Assembly (NCBI GenBank): GCA_948146395.1
Contig: OX411544.1
Location: 93,669,232-93,733,231, forward strand
From: Fragum whitleyi
Taxonomy: Eukaryota; Mollusca; Bivalvia; Cardiida; Cardiidae
Length of the DNA stretch: 64,000 nucleotides
Reading direction: 5' to 3'
Below are positions 42,801 through 52,639 of this stretch, one piece after another. The position numbers and the translations under genes were made by a program. Every line of letters begins with the position of its first letter. Positions within the stretch are counted from its first letter, which is position 1. The notes beneath the pieces were generated by a model. The model searched no databases, was not told where the DNA came from, and saw only the letters and a program-made list of their open reading frames with translations.

Positions 42801-45488
42801 ATTTGGGTTGTGTTGAAGTGTTTGAGTCCAGGGGGATGCAGGTCTGTGAAGAAGCTGTCAAAACTCTGAAAGCCGTAAGTAAACTGAGATCTGTAGATCA
42901 ATTAAATTTGGAATTTGTTATTTCTCTTTCAAAGTTGTAAAGTTGAGTTTGTAAAATGAGTTTTTATTAGCCTTAAATGTTTATAAAATCAATTCCCAAC
43001 GAAAAAAATGACCATTAATAAATCAAGTCTTCCAATGACATTATTCTTTTGTTTTAACCCTTTTTCCTGCTGAAAATTTATTTGCAACAATAAATGCCAA
43101 TTCCAAGATGTTTCAACCAGGGTCACTATCAAAAAGAATAAGCTTGAAAGCAAGCTGTGTGGACTAAGATCAGACTGCATGTCTGTGTAAGCTAATCTTA
43201 GACTTTGCTGTCAGTCAATGTCTTGAATAAAGAAATAATATGACCTAAGCAGCATGAGAAGGGTTAATGCAATTCTGTTGAGTATTTAAGGTAGTGGAGC
43301 CATAATAGTTCCACAACATTTTGAACTCGTGATCTTTTACAATGTAAACTAAGGTTTCCTAATGAAATCATTAGGAAACCTCAGTTAACACTGTTAAAGC
43401 TCTTGACTTCCGAAGCTTATGAAACTATTACGGATGGACTACCTTAATTCTGTCAGTGGGCTGTCATAGCACCATGGTAGTGTGTTGGACTTACATTCAA
43501 ATGGTCCCTGGTTCGATCCCTGATGGCAGCACTCATCCTTTCCGACTATTTGCTCCCAGCAATGGATTGATAAATGTAAACATATGATGGCAGCTGGAGG
43601 CTAGGCAAGGATATTGTGGTAGTACTGGTGTGAGAAATACTAGGAAACCATTGCTAGGTGCTCCAGCAGTCCAGATATACCTAAAAGTTTGTTGAGAGAG
43701 GCGTTTAACCCCATACAAACAAACAAATTAAAATTCTGTAAGTATTTATGCAAGGTCATGTTGGCGCAGCGTTGCAATAAGACGTTAAGTATTTAAAGTG
43801 AAGTAGTGCGATTGAGGAAGTAATACTATCAAGTGATAGCTTCCTAGGAAACTGGATCACTATCTTTTGATCCCTTGTCAAATGACAGGGTTTTGAGACT
43901 GGTCTAAATTAAGGTTGATCCACAGTAGTAGAACATGAAAGAGCTGGTGCAGAGAAAATTGAGAAACCTTGGCCAGGTGCTCCAGACTATGCAATATGAA
44001 TGAGTGTTTTAAACCCATTTTAAGGGAAACCTGTATTCAATATTATAAAATTGAATTATGTTCAAGCATTTTATTTTGCAAGATAATAGTGAAGAATGAT
44101 TTTGACATTGTGGAGTAGCTCTGTTGCAAGAAGTTAAGTATTTGAAGTGCAGAAGTAGAAATGAGGAAGTAATTCAATCAAGTGATAATTTCCCTAGTGA
44201 ACTTGCTGACTGTCTTTTGGTCCTTTGACATACCTCAGACTCGTCAGAAAATTTCAAACTTTGGGAATTATATTCTAATTTACAGCAAGACACATAAACT
44301 GTTGTGGTTGAGAATTTTGATATTTTGAATTTCAAAGCTTTTGTCTTTCATAGTAAAAATTTTGTTGAATAAGAAGAAATTTCTTAGGCTAGTGTAAGAC
44401 ATTTCTTCACTTTCAATAATTTTTTCTATGCTCTTTTCTTAATAATTACGTCATCTACCTCATGGTATGTGTATTAGAAAAAGTGCAGGAATGGTTATGT
44501 ATTTCCTCCAAAAATGTACAATGGATGCAGTATATCTTGTGATAAGAGCAATCTTGTTAAAATGGGTTTATATCTCTTCATGGGATTTCCTTAAAAATGA
44601 TAGAAATATGCAGAGTTTTAGTTTTTTAATTGCAGCACTGTAAAGGGAAGTACCAGCGAGCTATCTTATATGTGTCAGGAGATGCCTTACGAGTTGTGGA
44701 TGAAATAAATAAGGTAACTAATAAATATCAAGACCATGGGATCAACATAATTATAAGATTTTTGGTTATTTATGTAATCAATAATGAAAAAAATTCTGCT
44801 TTGAGTGGGGGGGGGAAGATAGCTTGATGAAATAAATAGGAGTCAAGTAGTCAGTTTACCTGTTAGTTGGTGCATCTGTCTTTCTGTAGCCTTTTATGTA
44901 TCCCCTCAATTTCTCAGCAGGGACGGATTACATTCAATCATCACATATATGATCAGTATCAAGCAGCAAGTGCATACTATTTTTGGTGAATGTTTGTTAA
45001 CAATGTTCACCAATGTTATACAGTGTGAAAAATAAAACCAAGTAAGATCTTAATAGAGCTTAATATCATTGTTTACCTTTTGTCTTCTAATGAGATGACC
45101 ATGAGACCATTCCTGCTCAAGCCCTCTTTTTTTGCTACTGAAGAAAATAAAAGTAGCAACATTGTGCAAATGAAGAAATTGCTTGTGACAAGCAATTTCT
45201 TTCATTTATCACAATGTTTTAAAACTAGCAAGACAGATAAATATGAAATATCATCTGTTTAAATTTGTTGACTATCACTTCTTTGAATTTTAAACAGTCA
45301 AAACTTTTGTTGTTTGATAATGGTTTAATATTATTTTGTTTTTCAAGAGCATGATTGTGGACCAGACAATAGAAAAAGTATCTTTTTGTGCCCCTGATAG
45401 AAACCACGAAAAGGGTTTTGCGTATATATGTCGAGATGGGACCACTAGACGATGGATGTGTCATGGGTTTTTAGCGGTCAAGGAATCG
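33846..45488 (+). CDS. numb: numb: N-terminus and most of the PTB domain (four coding exons, 3' end outside window)
   Basis: Exons 33875-34012, 42800-42874, 44636-44713 and 45348-45488 are all phase 0 and join into 196 codons. They read [75 protein letters not shown] and [20 protein letters not shown], the phosphotyrosine-binding domain of Numb, with high identity to the vertebrate and fly proteins I recall. Numb is a membrane-associated endocytic adaptor that binds NPXY-type peptides, inhibits Notch and is partitioned asymmetrically at division. The basic start [17 protein letters not shown] is consistent with membrane association and an aPKC-type site. The PTB C-terminal helix and the proline-rich tail with DPF/NPF motifs must lie beyond 64000. 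Numb-like paralogues cannot be excluded. Confidence 0.93.
33875..34012 (+). CDS. numb: numb first coding exon
   Basis: The acceptor is at 33844-33845 (TTTTTTTAG) or 33848-33849. ATGs at 33875 and 33881 are in the same frame; the second has the better context (CCCATGG) and begins MEGLKRRL. The frame is open back to the acceptor, so a longer N-terminus is possible. Donor AGG|GTAAGA. Confidence 0.9.
34027..34110 (+). mobile_element. Retroelement 3' tail with (TTCTG)n
   Basis: TATTATGGGCCGGAGGCCTA, then AATAAACTTCTG and six TTCTG units, the look of a non-LTR 3' end with a microsatellite tail. It is 14 bp inside numb intron 1. Confidence 0.5.
34157..34413. mobile_element. TTAA-flanked MITE (TTAACCCYTGTCATGCT), best copy
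   Basis: TTAACCCCTGTCATGCT and AGCATGACAGGGGTTAA are perfect 17-bp inverted ends that include TTAA, the piggyBac-type target. The interior has hairpins GGAAGTTACTTCC and TGCACATATGTGCA and the conserved GATCAGACTGCACAT. Seven or more relatives lie in the window. Confidence 0.85.
34747..35661. mobile_element. ~0.9-kb non-autonomous mariner-like element, copy 2
   Basis: TATAGTCCGTTTGACTTCTA at the left and TAGAAGTCAAACAGACTATA at the right, TA-bordered. It is collinear with 12209-13106. Confidence 0.8.
35900..36090. mobile_element. TTAA MITE, partial copy
   Basis: Contains CACATGTGCAGTCTGATCTT, AGTGCTTTTAACACTTCAAA and the end TCAGCATGACAAGGGTGAA of the 34157 family. The left end is lost. Confidence 0.6.
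36155..37892. mobile_element. 1.7-kb Harbinger-like non-autonomous element with TAA target duplication
   Basis: GGCGACACCAAATAAATTTT and, in inverse, GGCCACACCAAATAAATTAT form ends of ~33 bp; both continue TTAGATTCTCATCC. TAA flanks each side (36152-36154, 37893-37895), the three-base target of PIF/Harbinger. A 23-C run (37775-37797) and CCCGCCC-rich subterminal blocks are inside. Small frames show no transposase. Confidence 0.75.
37905..38219. mobile_element. Palindromic MITE relic (TTAAGCGACC family)
   Basis: GCAATCTTGCCTGAGCGTCC, TATTAAGGGACCG and a central CAATGAGACGATTCTTGTGA half-palindrome match 33447-33786. The right end is overrun by the next array. Confidence 0.5.
38220..39285 (+). 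mobile_element. Monomer array (CTGGCCAAAGACCAATGG type)
   Basis: Head CCACTGGCCAAAGACCAATG, a GTCGTAAACC head segment, about seven monomers of the 16508/59311 type, and the tail GAGTGAATCAGCTGCTCAAG. More diverged than its relatives. Confidence 0.65.
39429..39676. mobile_element. TTAA MITE copy
   Basis: AAACCCTTGTCATGCTGAAT at the left and TTCAGCATGACAAGGGTTAA at the right; interior collinear with 34157-34413. Confidence 0.8.
39980..40224. mobile_element. TTAA MITE copy
   Basis: GACCATTCTCATGCTGAATA to TTCAGCATGACAAGGGTTAA, with a GACTGCACATAGGGCTGATG interior block. Confidence 0.7.
41276..42167 (+). mobile_element. Monomer array (TAGCTCACCTGAGCA type)
   Basis: Head TTAGCTCACCTGAGCAGTGA and CATGCTCAAGGGGAGC, then five ~130-bp monomers (GATTTCAATGAAACTTTACC, GGGCGTGGCAGGGCAGGG). 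Tail CAGGTGAGCAATTTAGGGCC and AGCCCTCTTG. Confidence 0.7.
42800..42874 (+). CDS. numb: numb exon 2: PTB strand and helix
   Basis: 25 codons between TTTCAG and GTAAGT reading [25 protein letters not shown]. It ends at the site where vertebrate Numb can insert an alternative 11-residue exon. Confidence 0.95.
43054..43268. mobile_element. TTAA MITE, diverged copy
   Basis: TTAACCCTTTTTCCTGCTGA to GCATGAGAAGGGTTAA with the interior AAGATCAGACTGCATG. Confidence 0.65.
43286..43447. mobile_element. Second TTAA-flanked palindromic MITE (TTAAGGTAGT ends)
   Basis: TTAAGGTAGTGGAGCCATAA and, in inverse, TTAAGGTAGTCCATCCGTAA. The centre is AGGTTTCCTAATG...CATTAGGAAACCT. Confidence 0.75.
43454..43731 (+). 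mobile_element. tRNA-derived SINE with 8-bp target duplication
   Basis: A tRNA-like head (ATAGCACCATGGTAGTGTG, GGTTCGATCCCTGATGG) is followed by a body with GGTAGTACTGGTGTGAGAAA and an (ACAAA)n-like tail. AATTCTGT flanks both sides (43446-43453, 43732-43739). Same family as 10047-10331. Confidence 0.8.
43740..44240. other. Two degenerate ~330-bp related segments, SINE-like
   Basis: GTTAAGTATTTAAAGTGAAG ... GAGGAAGTAATACTATCAAG at about 43780 recurs as GTTAAGTATTTGAAGTGCAG ... GAGGAAGTAATTCAATCAAG at about 44130. CCAGGTGCTCCAGACT and a GTTTTAAACCC end are SINE-like. Confidence 0.45.
44636..44713 (+). CDS. numb: numb exon 3: PTB core
   Basis: 26 codons after AATTGCAG, reading [20 protein letters not shown] and VDEINK, donor AAG|GTAACT. 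It matches KAVKAVLWVSADGLRVVDE of vertebrate Numb. Confidence 0.93.
45158..45220. repeat. Short foldback palindrome (AAGAAATTGCTT family)
   Basis: AACATTGTGCAAATGAAGAA...TTGCTT, a GTGAC loop, then the near-perfect inverse ending CACAATGTT. Same core as 14409-14473. Confidence 0.75.
45348..45488 (+). CDS. numb: numb exon 4: PTB peptide-binding part
   Basis: 47 codons after TTTTTCAAG, reading [20 protein letters not shown], then [20 protein letters not shown] and ES, donor TCG|GTAAGC. In Numb the following residues (GERLSHAVGCAF) come from the next exon, which I could not find before 64000. Confidence 0.93.
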
Positions 45489-46767
45489 GTAAGCTTTTTT
45501 TCTTGGCCTTTAATGTGGCCTCTTGATTATGTAAGAAGTTACCTTTGAATTGATTGTTTATATTTAAGTGTGCTAGAGAAAACCACAAATTTCTTAAACT
45601 TTCGTCATACTGAATGTAGAATCAAGGCATCAGTTGAATTGAGAAATTATTATAAGAATCTATTCCTCACCCACACCTTATGTTATGGGTATCAATTGCA
45701 AGTGTTTTGATGGAACAATTCCACTGAGTAATCACAACATGGGGTTTAAGAGACCAATAACAAAGTGTGGTCTGTAGTTATTAGATTCATCAAATAGATG
45801 TGATCTTTGAAAACTGAATATTGGTCAATTAAGTAATACTCTTTTTGTATAGAAGAAAAAGATCATAAAAATATTTTGACTTCTGTTTTTGTCAGATTTT
45901 GTATCAAGACAATTTTCTCACTGCCTGTAGAAGCCTGCTTTACATTTAGTTAATTTAGCTTTTAGTGCAGACTGCTCATGAATTGTACATTGAGAGTGTT
46001 CTAAGATGAGCTCCGTATCAAAGAGGTCTAAATAAAACATTTTAAGGGGTCAGTGTAACACTATTGTAAGTGCCTATGAATACAAAGGCACTTACAATAG
46101 TGTGGCAATAACCCCTTCATTTGTTCCTTCCCAATGTAAATAATCCCTTCAAGGCCATTTTATGCACTGCTATGAAAAAACTTGGGAAAACTGTGTAGAA
46201 AATGAAGATTTTTTTTTCTACTGATTATAACAATTTCTCTATTTCCAACAATGTTTTCTGCCCTGAAAAGACAGAAATACTTAGAATTTCTAATTTCTTT
46301 CTTTATGAAGAAGCATACAATTTAGTTCTTTGCATTATAGAATGAAGTAAAGGAGCTGTCATGGATACCTGTAAAAATCTATTTTCTCAAAGTTATGGTT
46401 TATTTATTGTTTACATTCAACAGTTTAACATGTTCACTTATGTTAAACTTGTTTTTCCCATCTTGTCATAGTTGCACGGCTAATATGTTAAATGAAATTC
46501 CCGCCCCAAACAAAAATTAAAGATAAGAAAAGTACAGACTCCATTATATAGAGAGTGAACTCCTAAAATTATGTCACAAGAAAGCCATCCCCTGCAAGGT
46601 GGGAATGCCAGTGGACAAAAAGTAATTTGAAGAAATTATAATATAATGTCAACTTTGAATACAGACTTTTATCGTTGAAAAACGAAATTCTTTGATAGCT
46701 AAAGATGAAGTGTTTACCACAGTCACTTTGCTAAAAGGCTAAAAAAAGGTGTCTTTTAGCTTGGTTC
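45489..46767. other. numb intron 4, 5' part
   Basis: AT-rich, with the foldback at 46045-46117. No exon recognised. Confidence 0.5.
46045..46117. repeat. Foldback palindrome (GTCAGTG...AAGTGCC family)
   Basis: GGGGTCAGTGTAACACTATT and GTAAGTGCC pair with GGCACTTAC and AATAGTGTGGCAATAACCCC around an 8-base loop. Confidence 0.7.
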
Positions 46768-48778
46768 AAAAAACATAGTATGTGTCTATACATTGTATAG
46801 ACTGTACATGTGTCATCCAATAAAAAGTGAGACTAATGCTATAATGCTTAACTAGTTAATATATATGAGATTATTGTGCCACTATTGTGCAGTGTAACAC
46901 CTCCTTCAATGTTTGGCAGACACCTACTTTCATACTTTGTATGGAACCCTTGTTGTTAGACAACAGGAAGAGGTACCATATGAGATAATGGCCATGTTAA
47001 CCTTTTGATATTTCAATGTTTAAAAAAACTTAATATTAAACTTCCTGGTGGTGTTTTTGACCTAAATCACATTGATAAATGTTTTCTGGTATTATATCTA
47101 AGTGGTAGACAGAGGTTGTACAATTTTTGAAAGAAATGACGTCAAATTTCATGAGGAATACCTTCCTTTTATCTGACAATGTCGTTCTGAAAAATGGGAG
47201 GGTATCCAAATGCAATTCTACATTGATGTACTCTTAAGTTTTGACAAAGGATTTTGGACTAAATCTCTTTTTTGACGATATTAGATGGCATCTTCAACAA
47301 AAAAATCTGGATCAAATTTTAAAATCCAAATATTTCCTTTGAAAAATAATGTCGTTGAGATTAAAATTGTGCAAAAATGAAGTTTTTTCCTAAAATCGAA
47401 TTTTTACCACTGATGAAAAAAATAATCAGTAGAAATAAGGTACAGTGAGAAAGTACTTTATCCCCCATAATATTCATTGCAAAACATCATTTCCATCTTC
47501 TTCAATTTTCTGAAATTTAATACTTAAAAGACGTAATATTTCTGTTATTTTGATATTCATCTGGCCATGGTAAACGTCATAACGTCATTCTTTGTGACCT
47601 CATCAACATGACGTCATGGCAATGTAATTGATGATGTGTAAAATGAATGCAGGAGAAAATAATGCACATACGAGGGTGGATCAAAAAATACATGGACTTT
47701 TGCTATAACTTTTGAATTTCCCGACGGAAATTGATGAAACTTTGTACACGTCTCAAACCCTTTAATGTTGACATAATGCCAATTTTACAAGAGTCTGCTA
47801 TGACTATGACGCAAGAAATCCAACATTTGATATACCTGGGTAGGTGCAACCGGCGCATCCCATTTTGTAATGTTACTTTCTAGTGTTACTACCCGTAAAT
47901 ATCCCCTCAATTTGGACTAAACACTTCAAAACTTCACCTATTTACGTGTTGACGTTATGTGTTAGGATATTTAAAATTCAAGCATAATCCATTTGCTATA
48001 TACGAAGTCACAGTCATTAAGCTAAGGGCACACGTCAATTTTTGAACTTCGAAATGACGGCACCGGCGCAGCACGACACAACCGGTCAATAATAAAGTTC
48101 TACTAGACCTATGAAAAACCTAATCGAGAGGTTAAAATGATAAAATAAGCTAAAAGGTCTTCAAATGTAAGCAGATACCATACTTCTTAAACGGTTTAAA
48201 AGGTTTGTTTAAGAATGGATAGCGTTTCTGAAGGATGCCACTCGGAGAATGGAAAATGTCTCCTCGGCGTTTAATCTGTAATTGTTACAGAACAACATCA
48301 GTTCAGTTTTGGTTAGACACATTACACATTTAAGTTCGTCATTTTGGATCAGATGGATATGAAAATAGTACTTATCCAATGGATAGGCGATGCAGAAAAT
48401 GTGTTTATTGTTGAGTTGAGTATTTTGAAAAGTACTGACTTTCGACGGAACTTATCAATACCATAGCGTCATATTGACGCCGTTACCGTGCGCCGGTACC
48501 AAATGACTGCATATTTTAGAATGGTTGCTACAGGTGACCAACTAGTTGGACTATACCCAAATTTACACGACAAAAAGAAAAATACCGAAACTTAATAACT
48601 ATGTAGTTTTCTCTTCGATGTCTGTGAAATAAAAAATTCTGCAACGCTAGTCTACGTGATTTTTGATTCACCCTCGTACATGTAAAATTTCGTTTAAGTA
48701 TCTTCATTAGTTTTTGAGCTATAGAACCAGTCTCACTATTTCTTGGATGACCCTCGTAGACACATAGTCTATGTTTTT
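46768..48778. mobile_element. Outer mariner-like inverted-repeat element, host to a nested insertion
   Basis: AAAAACATAGTATGTGTCTA and TGTCATCCAATAAAAAGTGA at the left are matched in inverse at the right by AAAAACATAGACTATGTGTC and GGTCATCCAAGAAATAGTGA. GAGACT continues both arms. No transposase frame. Confidence 0.6.
47671..48676. mobile_element. Inner mariner-like element, TA target
   Basis: CGAGGGTGGATCAAAAAATA and, in inverse, CGAGGGTGAATCAAAAATCA, with TA on each side. 1006 bp, no long frame. It lies inside 46768-48778. Confidence 0.7.
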
Positions 48779-49189
48779 GCTCGAAGCCCTAGAAATATAT
48801 TGTATAGCCACTTGCAACCTTTTAGCATTGAGGTGTCAGTTTTGTATTTTGATAAGAAGTACAAATCAAGTCCTTAGAAAATAAAATAAAATAAACACCT
48901 GATTTGTTTCAAATGTTACATATTGTTGCTTATTTGTGTAAATTTATATTTTGTCTATTTGTTTTGTGGAAAACAACTAGAGAAACATTTTGTACAAAGC
49001 AAATCTGTACACTTACAAATGAATAATTTGCTTCTCCAATTGTCTTTGTGTTGCATTTTGTTTTGTCTGCCAGATCTCCATTAAACAATAGATCTTAATA
49101 TAAGAAAATTATCTGACATTGAAGCTAAAGTAATCCCTCAATTTTCAAATTTTCAAATAAAGACAAAAAATGATAAAAAACAGTATAGC

Positions 49190-49438
49190 TTAACCATTGT
49201 CATGCTAAATAAAAATCTTAGCAAAATAAATGTAAAATCAAAGTGCTAAAAGCACTAGAAGTTACCAAATGTGAGCGAGTATTGATTTCATAAATGCATT
49301 GTTTTAAAACTTTCTGGTTTTGAAAATGAAATTCAGGTGGTAAGAACTAAGATCAGACTGCACATATCTGCAGGCTGATCTTTGTCTATATCTCCTGTAA
49401 AAGTAGGAATATTCAGGGTTCAGCATGACAAGGGTTAA
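49190..49438. mobile_element. TTAA MITE copy
   Basis: TTAACCATTGTCATGCTAAA to TTCAGCATGACAAGGGTTAA; interior collinear with 39429-39676, including AAGTGCTAAAAGCACT. Confidence 0.8.
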
Positions 49439-50443
49439 AAATGAAGTAGATCTACACCATTTACAGAGCTTTTACAAGATATTAGACCCAATAACACCCT
49501 CACACCCCCATCCACCCCCCAAAAATTGTTAATACTAGTCCTACTTTGGGCTTCCTCTTGTGGCATCATACAATATGTAGCTGTGTGAGTTGCTAAAGAA
49601 AAATATATACAAACTAAATGCAATAAAGTTTAAATTAGGGTTTATAGTCTGTTTCTATGCCATGCAAATTCAACTGACTTTACACTTTTAACTTAATTTG
49701 TCATAGCTACATGGGAAGAAAACAGACTCTAAAAAGGCTTTTCTCGCCAAAAGGGAAGTGTTATCATGTTGCTGATGTTTGTCTGAATTGGATAAATCTG
49801 AAAGGGGGGTAGGATGGGTGTGGGTTTACTATCTTTACCAAGAATTATTTCAACTATAAGGCTTTTTAATGGCAAAGGAATAGATGAATTACAATGAATA
49901 TGTGACTTGGAGATCTGGCTAATATTATTTCATTGTTTTGTGGCCTTTAATTTTGTTTAGTTCTGATTGTTTTTTGCTGCATTTTGTTTTCCTCAGAAAT
50001 TTTGGAGGTCCACCAAAATTAAGGTAACTGCATGAGTTTTAGTTCATTATATAACAGCATGGAATATTATCTCAAGGGTTCAAGATATGAGAGATGGGTA
50101 GAAATTGCAACCACACATGCAGATGCTGTAAAAAGTGTTGAGAAAGAAAAAAATGTTTGTAACAAGTAATGTATCTTTTATCCACAATACTTTACACTCT
50201 AACTTGTCATACAATTCAACCATACTTTTATTTGTCATCTACAGCCTGTTTGAATTAAGGTGGATTTGAAATTAACTTTTATCATGCAATGAAGCCTGTA
50301 TTGACCTGATATCACCAGTCTGATAACATAACATTATATCAGGCAGTCTATTTTTAGAAACAACTTGCATACACTTTCACCTGAATTTCCTTGATTTTTA
50401 AGGGTTTATCAACCTAAGCTCTGGAAAATGATTGCATGATAAA
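49439..50443. other. numb intron, no recognised feature
   Basis: AT-rich sequence with a C-rich run near 49500-49520. No exon recognised. Confidence 0.45.
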
Positions 50444-50595
50444 TAGAATAACATGTAAGTGTCATAAAATATCAAAGTTATCAGGTCTCGGCTGTGAGAA
50501 TTTATCATGACTTGGCAAAGCCTCGTCATGATAAATACTCCCAACCTCGACCAGATAACATTGTAATTTTTAGACACTGATATGTTATTCTCTAT
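50444..50595. repeat. Large foldback palindrome (TTATCATGA...TCATGATAA core)
   Basis: AGAATAACATG...TTATCAGGTCTCGGCTGTGA and GAATTTATCATGACTTGGCA pair with CCTCGTCATGATAAATACTC, CCAACCTCGACCAGATAA and ATATGTTATTCT. A degenerate arm of the same sequence is at 20650-20700. Confidence 0.65.
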
Positions 50596-50619
50596 GTCTT
50601 GTACCCTTTACCAGTTGAC

Positions 50620-50790
50620 AAGGCTGTAAGTGCTATTTTAACGTAACATAAGTTTGATTGCAAAATGTGTTTTTCAAAGGGAATAAAATATCCTTAGTGA
50701 ATTGTACCCTGCATCGCACATGCACTGGCATGCAATGCAGGATAAAATTTGCAAACAGTTTGACCTTTTTGACATCCCGAATGCAGAGCT
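50620..50790. mobile_element. Foldback element relic (CATGCACTGGCATGC core)
   Basis: GCAAAATGTGTTTTTC, CCTGCATCGCACATGCACTG, GCATGCAATGCAGG and CGAATGCAGAGCTG match the pattern at 20680-20850 and 60585-60735. Confidence 0.45.
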
Positions 50791-51529
50791 GTTTTCTGTT
50801 ACTTTTATATATCTGGTAGATCACAATAAAGAATTATTGTTTAACTTTCTGTTTTGATTGTTACAAACTTCATTAATCCCTATTTTTTGTGGATGATAAA
50901 TGTACTTCCACATTGCAGGGTGTCTCTCATATCTTGAATACTGTTTTATTAATCTTTCCTTTTGGTGATCTATCTTTGATATACAATTAATGCTTATGTA
51001 GATAACAAATATAAAAATTTATTTCTTAGAGCCTTTCAAGAAACGAAGCTCATATTTGACATCATGATAGATCTGAAAGATGTGCATCTGCTAATACCAA
51101 AGTCAATTTAATCTTACAAGTACAAACAAAATAACTAAAAGTTAATTGAAGCTGTTAAAGAACTAGGAACTATCAAGCCTAGTAACCGCAGCTTTTTGAA
51201 GCTGAAGTGTATTGTATTGATGTCTTTTATTTAAGGGTAAAGTTAAAGGTCACTGAAGGAAAGGTTATATTGCTATTTGTAATAATAATACTTTTAAGCT
51301 AATGTATTACTATGTAAGATTGTATGAATTAAATCATGTAATGGGTCTAACCGCTATGATTTGATAATTTAAACTTTTAATATTTTCTTCGTATTTAGAG
51401 CATTATGAATATAAAAATTTCATGCATTTAGGTCTATCTTAAAGAAGAATATATTATTGTACTAAGTTGACTCAAAGATTATTTGTTATGCCCTGCATCA
51501 ATTGATTGGGGGCATATCGAGAAGTTAGC
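50791..51529. other. numb intron, no recognised feature
   Basis: AT-rich sequence without a recognisable exon or repeat end. Confidence 0.4.
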
Positions 51530-51596
51530 CCATCTCTATTGCAAGTGCTTATATATTTACAAGCACTTACACAGTGTTGCACTGACCCCTCGAATT
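51530..51596. repeat. Foldback palindrome (AAGTGC...GCACTT family)
   Basis: TTGCAAGTGCTTATATATTT and ACAAGCACTTACACAGTGTT, then GCACTGACCCCTCGAATT. The left arm has decayed. Confidence 0.55.
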
Positions 51597-51743
51597 ATTG
51601 TTTTAGTCCTCTCTCTGTTTATGTGTGCTTGCCAAATATACTTTCAACATTTGTATCAAACAGATGTTTTTAAATAAGGGCAGTTGCTGTGGAAGTGATG
51701 TTTAACCAACAAATCTTATTCATAATGGTTGCTAAATAAATAA

Positions 51744-51818
51744 ATGCCTCAGGATGAAACAGTTGTAACTGCCTATTTATGTTTATTGGCACTTACAACT
51801 TTTTTGCACTGAGACATG
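51744..51818. repeat. Foldback palindrome, same family
   Basis: CCTCAGGATGAAACAGTTGT, AACTGCCTATTTATGTTTAT, TGGCACTTACAACTTTTTTG and CACTGAG, a decayed version of 57252-57335. Confidence 0.55.
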
Positions 51819-52470
51819 AAAAAGTGCCTGCTTACCTAATTTCCATTGTGTACTAGAGGTGCTTGGTAAAGATTGACTTAACAAAATTTGAAGTTATTGA
51901 TGCTTGGTGTTACTTTTATTGGAATTTTGTTTGAGCTTGATGTTAGTTCTGGTCATTCTGCTGGAAAGTTTAATGGACTAATGTTAATTTCTCTCTAAAA
52001 AGAGTTTTAAACACTGATCTCTTAGTATAATCTTATTTTTGATCACTTTTATACCCCCACCATGAAATGGCAACTTACATAAAGAGTTAACTCTGTCCAT
52101 GTGTGAGCGTTGAAGCTTGTGTGTGTGTGTTTGGGGGGGGGGGGGGGGTATGTCCCATTCATGTCTGGAGCATATCTTCTACATTTATGGATGATTTTCG
52201 AAATAACTTTGCACAGTTGTTCCCCTGAGTGAGTACTAGTGTCAACAGTCATGCGAATAGTTTGTCAGAACATGCCCAAGGTCAAAGTCCATGCTGGAGG
52301 TTAAATGGGTCATGGGTTAATATCAAGTGTTTGTAGGGGCATCCATGTCTGACATATTTTTACTTTGGCTTTTTCATATAAACTTATAGCCATCTACATG
52401 GATAAGAAAAAGCTTACAAGAGCAGACAAAAGGATCTAACCTTAGGTTCTGACTATTAATATTTTGAAAG

Positions 52471-52540
52471 GTCAGCTCCTTGCTATTTTAACTGCCGATT
52501 TATTTTTTTAGGCACTTAAAATAATGGTTTTACACTGACC
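52471..52540. repeat. Foldback palindrome, same family
   Basis: GTCAGCTCCTTGCTATTTTA and ACTGCCGATTTATT with AGGCACTTAAAATAATGGTT and TTACACTGAC. Confidence 0.5.
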
Positions 52541-52639
52541 TGTTCGTTTGCATCTTTTGTAAACTTGCACTATAGGAAGCCTGAATTTGTAAGGAGACTC
52601 ACTTAAATTTTGTTAAAAATTTTGGATTTATTTAATTTT

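Noticed and set aside
52133..52148. G run following GT repeats as a G-quadruplex or promoter
   Set aside because: Simple low-complexity DNA with no other support.
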